DNA from: Acidobacteriota bacterium
GTDB taxonomy: Bacteria; Acidobacteriota; Vicinamibacteria; Marinacidobacterales; Marinacidobacteraceae
Length of the DNA: 64,000 bases
Direction: 5' to 3'
NCBI GenBank assembly: GCA_022826825.1
Contig: JAJDUD010000063.1
Coordinates: 124,001-188,000 of the forward strand
Shown here: positions 58,619-64,000 of the stretch, in pieces
Layout: each line of letters starts with the position of its first letter
Numbering within the stretch: position 1 is the stretch's first letter
Translations under genes and position numbers: made by a program
Notes under the pieces: model-generated
Database searches by the model: none
Told to the model about the DNA's origin: nothing
Seen by the model: only the letters and a program-made list of their open reading frames with translations

Positions 58619-58621
58619 AGA

Positions 58622-58671
58622 AGGAGCGCCGGCCTTCAGGCCGGCATCGTCCGCAAAGCGGACGAAACTCT
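58622..58671 (+). repeat. Single core of the composite repeat
   Basis: GGAGCGCCGGCCTTCAGGCC opens a perfect hairpin, then GTCCGCAAAGCGGAC a second, then GAAACTCTCC. This matches the core at 17139 and 25501 with compensated stem changes (GTCCGC/GCGGAC replacing GCGGCC/GGCCGC), which supports selection for folding. It begins four bases after the ketosynthase stop and may end its transcript. Confidence 0.7.
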
Positions 58672-58755
58672 CCTCGCCGCCACGCGAAGTGGCGGCACGG
58701 CCCCATCGTCCCGGCGCTACCGTACCCCCATGTCCTCACCTGGGAGCAAGAACCG

Positions 58756-59172
58756 ATGCACGTAGATCTCGAATGGAACGGCGACACCGGTTACGACATC
58801 ACCACTCCCTCCGGAGCCTCCGTCCTCCTCGACAGCGACGCCCGCGACGGCCCCTCGCCCATGGAGACCCTGCTCGCGGCCGTGGCCGGCTGCATGGCGA
58901 TCGACGTCGTCCACATCCTGAAGCGCATGCGCCGCGCTCCCGAACGCCTCTCGGCCCGCGTCTCGGGACACCGCGCCGACGATCATCCGAGACGCTTCGT
59001 CAGCATCCGGTTCGAGTTCGTCGCCACCGGCGGTGACGTGGTCCAGGACCGCCTCGAACAGTCAGTCGAACTCTCGTTCGCCAAGTACTGCAGCGTCCTC
59101 CACAGCCTGGCGAAAGACACCGAGACGAGCTGGTCGGCGCGGGTGGCGGCGGACAGCACGGTCCCCGCCTGA
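58756..59172 (+). CDS. OsmC-family peroxidase-like protein
   Basis: A 138-aa OsmC/Ohr-fold protein. The two family cysteines are C46 ('LLAAVAGCMAIDV') and C112 ('FAKYCSVLHSLA'), which reduce organic hydroperoxides in Ohr/OsmC enzymes. 'DGPSPMETLLAAVAGC' and 'EQSVELSFAKYCSV' are typical of the YhfA-like branch. Start ATG at 58756 is taken because a GGGAGCAAG stretch precedes it. Confidence 0.88.
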   Translation: MHVDLEWNGDTGYDITTPSGASVLLDSDARDGPSPMETLLAAVAGCMAIDVVHILKRMRRAPERLSARVSGHRADDHPRRFVSIRFEFVATGGDVVQDRLEQSVELSFAKYCSVLHSLAKDTETSWSARVAADSTVPA

Positions 59173-59203
59173 GCGATCACTCCGCCGGCGATGAAGACGG
59201 CGG

Positions 59204-59575
59204 AACGGCTGGGAACGCCGGCCGCCACCGGGAGCAACGCTCATGCGCGCGTCCTCCTACGCACCCCGCTGATCATGAAAACGGCAGAGACGGCTTGGAA
59301 CGCCGACCTCCGGTCGGCACAGCGGGCCGAAGGCCCGCGGGCGGCGCGCCGCTATTCGCCCTGGGCGACAGAGGTCCGGGAGCGTCCCATCCGCCCGGTT
59401 GCACCGAGAGAGAACCATCCCGCAGCTCGGCGCCCCGCCGTGCGCTGCGCAGTCGCGCAGCGCGTGCCGACCAGAGGCCCGTTCTCCCGGTGGGGGCCGG
59501 CGTTCCAAGCCGGCGGCGCCATCAGGGCGCTTGAACGACCCGCCGGACTGCATTTTCACAACAACCGACCGGTGC
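59204..59575 (+). repeat. Composite hairpin repeat region, copy 3
   Basis: Fills the gap from the OsmC gene to the VWA gene. It opens with GGGAACGCCGGCCGCCACCG and the GCGCGTCCTCCTACGCACC block (59204-59273), continues with a family-C double hairpin (59294-59338), and near 59480-59505 carries the end block inverted (TTCTCCCGGTGGGGGCCGG), finishing with GGACTGCATTTTCAC at 59546. Compared with copies 1 and 2 the two core hairpins are missing and another repeat has taken their place. No gene is supported here. Confidence 0.72.
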
Positions 59576-59599
59576 TCCCTGGCGGGGGGCGCGCTCCGT

Positions 59600-60472
59600 T
59601 CACGGCCGCGCCGTGTACCCCGCGCGGGCGCGGACCCGGACCCTTCGCTGCTTCACCCGCACCTCGATGGGCACGAACCCCCGCCGATCCGGATCGGGAC
59701 TGAACGCGAGCACGTAGCGCACCCTGAGGTCCCGCAGGACCTCCCGGAACGCCTCCTCGAGATCCGCGTCCGAACGGATGGTCACCGACCGCCCTCCGGT
59801 GGTTCGGACCAGGTCCTCCAGGAGTTCGATCCCTTCCCGATCGGTTCTGAGGATCCGGGAGGGCCGGGGCGCCGGCGCGATGATGGAGTAGAGCAGCACC
59901 TCCGAGGCTTGCACCGACCTTCTGATGTGCCGTTCCCGCGCCCAGCTCAGGTTGTCGAGCCCGTCCGTGAAGAGCAGCAGCACCGGCCGGCCGCTGCCCC
60001 AGTGGAGGGCGGCCAGCGACATCACGACCCCGTCCCAGAGCGCGGTCGCGCCCCCTCCACCGGTCTGCAGCAGGCCGTCCCCGACCTCGTCGCTGCAGGA
60101 GGCGAACTCGCGGACCCACGACGCCCGGTTGGAGAACGCGACCACGGCGCAGTCGTCGTCCTCGGTGAGCGCCCCCGCGAACTGGCGCGCTCCGGCGGCA
60201 AGCCGCCGCCGGCGCTCGCCCGCGGTGCTGGCGCTCACGTCCATGGCGAACAGGACCGCCAGCGGCAGCGAATCCGGATCCAGCAGCCGGAACTCCATCG
60301 GATCTCCCGCTACCAACAACTCGAAGTCCTCTGCCTGAAGACCCCGCACCGGGCCGTCCCGGGTCACCGAGACATCCACCAGGACGGCGCGGGACTCGAC
60401 GCGGAACTGAGCCAGCACCGCATCCGGAGCAGCGAGCGTGGCGAGGACGACGGCCAGACCGGCGCTCGCCAT
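59600..60472 (-). CDS. VWFA-related secreted protein, module copy 2
   Basis: A 290-aa exported protein with the domain order of the acidobacterial VWFA-related family: signal peptide, 'VLVDVSVTRDGPVRGLQAEDFEL' in pattern, VWA with MIDAS D78-V-S80-A-S82, T143 and D170, 'DGLDNLSWARE', and a C-terminal beta domain ('LRVRYVLAFSPDPDRRGFVPIEVRV' in pattern, then 'VRARAGYTARP'). The cysteine pair is C108 and C126. ATG 60472 chosen; a TTG at 60493 is also possible. It follows the TPR-like gene by 39 bases. Confidence 0.9.
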   Translation of the reverse strand: MASAGLAVVLATLAAPDAVLAQFRVESRAVLVDVSVTRDGPVRGLQAEDFELLVAGDPMEFRLLDPDSLPLAVLFAMDVSASTAGERRRRLAAGARQFAGALTEDDDCAVVAFSNRASWVREFASCSDEVGDGLLQTGGGGATALWDGVVMSLAALHWGSGRPVLLLFTDGLDNLSWARERHIRRSVQASEVLLYSIIAPAPRPSRILRTDREGIELLEDLVRTTGGRSVTIRSDADLEEAFREVLRDLRVRYVLAFSPDPDRRGFVPIEVRVKQRRVRVRARAGYTARP

Positions 60473-60511
60473 CCGTGCCGTCAGCCGGTGCAACGCTCTC
60501 GTGACCGTGGA

Positions 60512-61618
60512 TCAGGTGCTGACCAGATTGCGCAGCCAGTCGAGGGACGGCTCGACGGGCTGTGCCCACGTGATCAGAAAATCGGCCCACACCCGGTCGC
60601 CCCGGGGCAGCGCCATCTGTTCCGTCGCGAGCTCCGCCGCCTCGTCCCAGCGCCCGCGGGCCTCGAGCGCGGCCACCAGGGCGGCGACCACGGCGTGCGA
60701 GGTGGGAGCGAGTTCCACCGCCTCCCGGAGTCCGGCGATCGCCGGATCGAGTCGTTCCTGCGCAATCCGGGTTTCCCCCAGTAACAGGAGCCGTGGCACC
60801 CAGAGCAAATGCGAACTCGGTTTCTCGCTGACCTCCCGCAGGCGGTCGGCGGCTCGACCCACCCGTCCCTGACCCAGCGCGACCAGCGCCAGCCGCAGAT
60901 TCAGGTCGTCGCGGTCGCCCAGCGCGCGTGCGGCCGTTCTGGGGGACTGCAGGGCCACCCTCCGGCTCACCAACTGGCGTGAAGCGGCCTCCCGGAAGAA
61001 ATCGCGGGCGTCCCGCCAGAGTTCGTCTTCCCGTACGTAGCGGGCTCGAACCGACCAGACGACGGCGAGCTGCCAGGCGAGCGCCGCATCCCGCCGCGGA
61101 TCGGACTCTTCAAGAACGCGGCTCGCCGACAACAGGTCCATCCGCGCCAGCCGGGCGCGCGCGGCCGACAGCACGATCTCCCGCCAGAGCAGTTCGCGGA
61201 GATTCGAAGCCCCCTCCTCGCCCCAACCGGCCACCGCTTCCTGGCGATGATGGTCCGCAATCCCGCGGACCCACTCCCGAGGCAGATCGTCCACCGGTTC
61301 CTTGATCGGTCGGATCGCCCGGTTCCAGCCGAAATGAGCGACCGTTTCGGCGTGCATCAGCGCGCTGGCCAGCCGTCCCCGGAAGCCCTCGAGTTCGTCC
61401 GCCGGCGGGAGCGAATCGAAATAACCCTCCCGCGCCCTCCGAAACTCCACCGGGACACGGCTCCCGACCCGCCGCGCCGTCTCCACGTAGCGGCCGGCTC
61501 GGTACTGCGACACGAGCTGTCCGTAATCCTCGGGCGTGAGCGGCTCCGCGTCGCGCTGCCGGGAGGACTCCAACCGGAAGAACGCCCGCCGACTCAGGCG
61601 CCGCACCGGGTTCGTCAT
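60512..61618 (-). CDS. TPR-like helical-repeat protein, module copy 2
   Basis: A 368-aa helical protein, about half as repeats: 'LNLRLALVALGQGRVGRAADRLREVSE' in pattern, 'ETRIAQERLDPAIAGLREAVELAPTSHAVVAALVAALEARGRWDEAAELA' in part. 'LTPEDYGQLVSQYRAGRYVETAR' near residue 27 and the end 'WLRNLVS' have counterparts in copy 3. No clear signal peptide is seen ('LSRRAFFRLES' is not hydrophobic enough), so it may be cytoplasmic or start elsewhere. ATG at 61618. Confidence 0.75.
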   Translation of the reverse strand: MTNPVRRLSRRAFFRLESSRQRDAEPLTPEDYGQLVSQYRAGRYVETARRVGSRVPVEFRRAREGYFDSLPPADELEGFRGRLASALMHAETVAHFGWNRAIRPIKEPVDDLPREWVRGIADHHRQEAVAGWGEEGASNLRELLWREIVLSAARARLARMDLLSASRVLEESDPRRDAALAWQLAVVWSVRARYVREDELWRDARDFFREAASRQLVSRRVALQSPRTAARALGDRDDLNLRLALVALGQGRVGRAADRLREVSEKPSSHLLWVPRLLLLGETRIAQERLDPAIAGLREAVELAPTSHAVVAALVAALEARGRWDEAAELATEQMALPRGDRVWADFLITWAQPVEPSLDWLRNLVST

Positions 61619-61966
61619 GCGCTTGTTGAGGAACTCCGACCGAAAGATAACAGCGCGCCGCGACGGGACCCGGCCCGACAACCCCGCACCTCGGCTCGGT
61701 TCCGGAAAGTAGAAACCTCGACGGCGTGGCCGGCTCGATCGGAGCCCTCGAAGCGGGAAACGCCGTTGCCGCCTCGGGCGCTCCGCTCCAGCATCCCCTC
61801 GAAGCGACCGACTTCTTCAACGAAGAGAACGAGAAGACCGGCAGCCGGGCGCTCGCCGGGGAGGTCACCCCGGAGACAACGGACCTGCCGGTGTACGGCG
61901 GCCTGACCCTTGGGCGGGCGCTCGCCCCAGCCGCCCGCGCCTGAGCGCAATCGTGGCGGCGACGCC
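61619..61966. other. Intergenic region between module copies 2 and 3
   Basis: These 348 bases hold no gene I can support: a 72-codon plus-strand frame and a longer minus-strand frame look like shadows with no domain. No hairpin repeat of the kind seen elsewhere in this window is present. It must contain the promoter of the copy 2 TPR-like gene, but I see no convincing boxes. Confidence 0.4.
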
Positions 61967-62857
61967 TCAGGGCCGCGCCGTATATCCGCGGCGCGCCCGC
62001 ACCGTGACGCGGCGCCGGTCCACCCGGACCTCGATGGGCACGAATCCCCGCTCATCGGGATCGGGCGTGAACGCCAGCACATAGCGGACCCGAAGGTCGC
62101 GCAGGACCTCCTGATAGGCCTCCTCCACGGTTTCCTCCGAGCGAGCCCGGATCACCCGCCCTCCGGTCATGCTCGTGACCTCCTCAAGCAGCTCCATCCC
62201 GGAGCTGTCCGGTCTGACCGCCCGCGACACGCGCGGCGGCGGGGCGACGATTGCGTACACCAGCGCCTCCGACGCGGCCACCGCTTGACGCACGTGAGCT
62301 TCCCGGGCCCAACTCAGGTTGTCCTGGGCATCCGTGAAGACCAGCAGCACCGGTCTGCCTCTCGGCCTCTCGAGCGCCGCCAGCGACAGGATCATCCCGT
62401 CCCACAGCGCGGTGGCGCCGCCCGGGGCCGACTGGAGAAGGCGCTCCCCGACCTCCGACCCGCAGGCCTCGAAATCCCGGAGCCAGCGCGCCGCCATCGA
62501 GACCACCACCACCCCGCACGTGTCCCGCGACGTCAGTGCCTCAGCGAACAGGCGGGCGCCCCCTGCCAGCCGGCGGCGTCGATCACCGTAGGTGCTTCCG
62601 CTTACATCCATGGCGAAGAGCACCGCGACCGGCAGCTCCTCGCGTTCCAGCATTCGGAACGGCGTCCGCTCACCGCCCACCCGCAGCTCGAAGTCCTCCT
62701 TCGTGAGATCCGGCACCGGCCCGTTTCGCGTCACCGTGACGTCCACCAGGACGACGCGGGTCTCGACCCGGAACTGGGCCCGGGCGAGACTCGCTGGCCC
62801 CAGCACCGCCAGACAGCACCCGATACGCAGCAGGCGAGCCCGTTCCCCCCGGTTCAT
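61967..62857 (-). CDS. VWFA-related secreted protein, module copy 3
   Basis: A 296-aa protein closely similar along its length to copy 2: 'VVLVDVTVTRNGPVPDLTKEDFEL', MIDAS D84-V-S86-G-S88, 'TDAQDNLSWAREAH', and the C-terminal 'LRDLRVRYVLAFTPDPDERGFVPIEVRV' in pattern with 'VRARRGYTARP'. Cysteine pair C114 and C132, same spacing as copy 2. Signal peptide ends at about 'SLARAQFR'. The ATG at 62857 overlaps the TPR-like stop (ATGA), as in copy 1. Confidence 0.9.
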   Translation of the reverse strand: MNRGERARLLRIGCCLAVLGPASLARAQFRVETRVVLVDVTVTRNGPVPDLTKEDFELRVGGERTPFRMLEREELPVAVLFAMDVSGSTYGDRRRRLAGGARLFAEALTSRDTCGVVVVSMAARWLRDFEACGSEVGERLLQSAPGGATALWDGMILSLAALERPRGRPVLLVFTDAQDNLSWAREAHVRQAVAASEALVYAIVAPPPRVSRAVRPDSSGMELLEEVTSMTGGRVIRARSEETVEEAYQEVLRDLRVRYVLAFTPDPDERGFVPIEVRVDRRRVTVRARRGYTARP

Positions 62858-64000
62858 GCGGTCCGAACCACCTCGCGGAGCCATTCGAAACTCCGTCCGC
62901 GCCCCTCGGCCCACGTCAGCAGGAAGTTGATCCAGACGCGATCCCGACGCCCGTTCCCGAGCAGATCGGAGGCCAGCGCCGCCGCCTCCTCGTGGCGACC
63001 GACTCCTTGCAGCGCCACGACCAGCGCCGCCACCACCGCCTGCGAGTCGGGCGCCAGCCCAACCGCCTCCTCGATCCCGATCACCGCCGATCCCATGCGG
63101 CCCTCGGACAACCGCAACTCGGCTTCGATGAGCAGACGTGGGACCCGCAGGTCGGAGGCCGGTTCCGGGTTGACCTCGCGGAGGTGGTCGCGGGCGCGCC
63201 GCCGCTCTCCGACCCCGATGGCGGCCAGCGCCAGACGGAGATTTCGATCGTCCGGATCCCCCAGGGCGGCGGCTGGCCGGCTAGCGGAAACCCGGAGCGC
63301 GGCGTGGCCGCCTCGGCTTCGGGATGCAGCTTCGGCGAATCCCTCGCGGACCTGCGGCCAGAGCCGGTCCTCCCGGATCAGCCGCGCTCGCACCGCCCGC
63401 ACCGCCGCGAGCTGCCAGATCACGGCGGGATCGCCCTCAGGCTCCTCCTGTTCGAGAACACCGCTGGCAGTGGAGAGGTCGAACCCGGCCAGCGCACCGC
63501 GCGCCGCCGCCAACACCACCTCTCGGCGGAAGACGGTCTCCGGCCGGGCAGCCAACTCCACGCCCCAGAGCGCGGCGCATTCGTCCCGGAGTGCGGCGAC
63601 GCCGTCCGGCCAGCCTGCGGGCAGCGTTCGGAGTGGTTCCACCAACAGACGGTGATACGGGTTGTCGGCGCGTCGGTTGCGGCGTCGGCGCCGGCCCCGG
63701 CCGCGCCCCTCCATGAATTGGCGGGCGTCCTGCTGGAGCATCACTTCGTCCGTGACGGACCGGTAGCGCCCCACGGCCAACTGGCCTACCGCGTCGGCAT
63801 GGAGCAGCGCGGCGGCAATCCGACTGCGCAGCCCCTCGTCGGTCGCGGCGGGTCGAAGCGCCTTCAGGAACTCCTCCTGCGCCCGCAGGAGTTCCGAGAC
63901 GCCGAAGGGAGCAATCCGCCGGATGCTCTCGGTGTACAGCCCCTCCCGGTAACGATCCACCAAGGCCGCATATCCGTCCGGAGTGAGCGTCTCGGGACCT
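62854..64000 (-). CDS. TPR-like helical-repeat protein, module copy 3, partial
   Basis: At least 381 residues of a helical protein; the start lies beyond the right edge. The visible N-terminal part reads 'LTPDGYAALVDRYREGLYTESIRR', matching 'LTPEDYGQLVSQYRAGRYVETAR' of copy 2. A very basic loop ('GRGRGRRRRRNRRADN') near the middle has no counterpart in the others and could bind nucleic acid or be an unstructured linker. C-terminal repeats 'VPRLLIEAELRLSEGRMGSAVIGIEEAVGLAPDS' in pattern and the end 'WLREVVRTA' are again shared. Confidence 0.8.
   Translation of the reverse strand, partial: GPETLTPDGYAALVDRYREGLYTESIRRIAPFGVSELLRAQEEFLKALRPAATDEGLRSRIAAALLHADAVGQLAVGRYRSVTDEVMLQQDARQFMEGRGRGRRRRRNRRADNPYHRLLVEPLRTLPAGWPDGVAALRDECAALWGVELAARPETVFRREVVLAAARGALAGFDLSTASGVLEQEEPEGDPAVIWQLAAVRAVRARLIREDRLWPQVREGFAEAASRSRGGHAALRVSASRPAAALGDPDDRNLRLALAAIGVGERRRARDHLREVNPEPASDLRVPRLLIEAELRLSEGRMGSAVIGIEEAVGLAPDSQAVVAALVVALQGVGRHEEAAALASDLLGNGRRDRVWINFLLTWAEGRGRSFEWLREVVRTA

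Noticed and set aside
61726..61944. 72-codon frame in the gap between modules 2 and 3
   Set aside because: No ribosome site, no hydrophobic or conserved pattern, and wrong strand for the operon.

Overview
The window is a 64 kb piece of a high-GC (roughly 70% by eye), gene-dense chromosome from a Gram-negative (diderm) bacterium. Many products carry signal peptides or lipoboxes, and there are a TRAP transporter, secreted peptidases and periplasmic beta-propellers. The VWFA-related proteins near the right end resemble a family best known from Acidobacteriota. Together with the DUF885, DUF819, DUF1028, M81 and P1-peptidase genes this suggests Acidobacteriota or Gemmatimonadota, but I cannot settle the phylum. 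No rRNA, tRNA or CRISPR array was seen.

Left part (1-16250): a molybdenum hydroxylase pair (partial), a TPR-protein-associated TRAP transporter (TatT lipoprotein, DctP-type binding protein, fused DctQM permease) followed by an HlyD-type adaptor, a divergent TolB-N-like protein and etfBA, an intact RHH/PIN toxin-antitoxin pair, fumC, a multi-TM_helix mechanosensitive-type channel and an S9 peptidase lipoprotein.

Repeat and toxin-antitoxin patch (16250-18340): a dead copy of an antitoxin, an array of CGACATGT motifs about 32 bp apart, several hairpin repeats, and an intact antitoxin/Doc pair. Composite hairpin repeats of the same type recur at 25.4-25.8 kb and 59.2-59.6 kb, with single cores at 34.35 and 58.6 kb.

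Middle (18340-42480): a beta-propeller protein, an MGH1/GH63-like glycoside hydrolase lipoprotein and a GH2 beta-galactosidase in one overlapping run; a methyltransferase; two tandem DUF819 membrane proteins separated by an antitoxin and the wreck of its PIN toxin; a secreted FAH-family protein; a DUF885 lipoprotein; a class V aminotransferase-fold protein that seems to lack its PLP lysine, divergent from a YgfZ-like folate protein; rmuC; a double-domain erythromycin-esterase lipoprotein whose second active site has lost a key His; then DUF1028, PQQ-propeller and M23 peptidase genes.

Right part (42480-64000): IS3-family debris, a large VWA/GATase-like membrane protein, an LVIVD-repeat protein, a reductive-dehalogenase-like 4Fe-4S protein, M81 and P1 peptidases, a photolyase-like radical SAM protein, a ketoacyl synthase and an OsmC protein. 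The most interesting arrangement is three separate copies of a two-gene module, TPR-like helical-repeat gene followed by a secreted VWA gene (54109-55988, 59600-61618, 61967-64000). All three VWA products keep a MIDAS motif and the same cysteine pair. I could not match this module to a described system.
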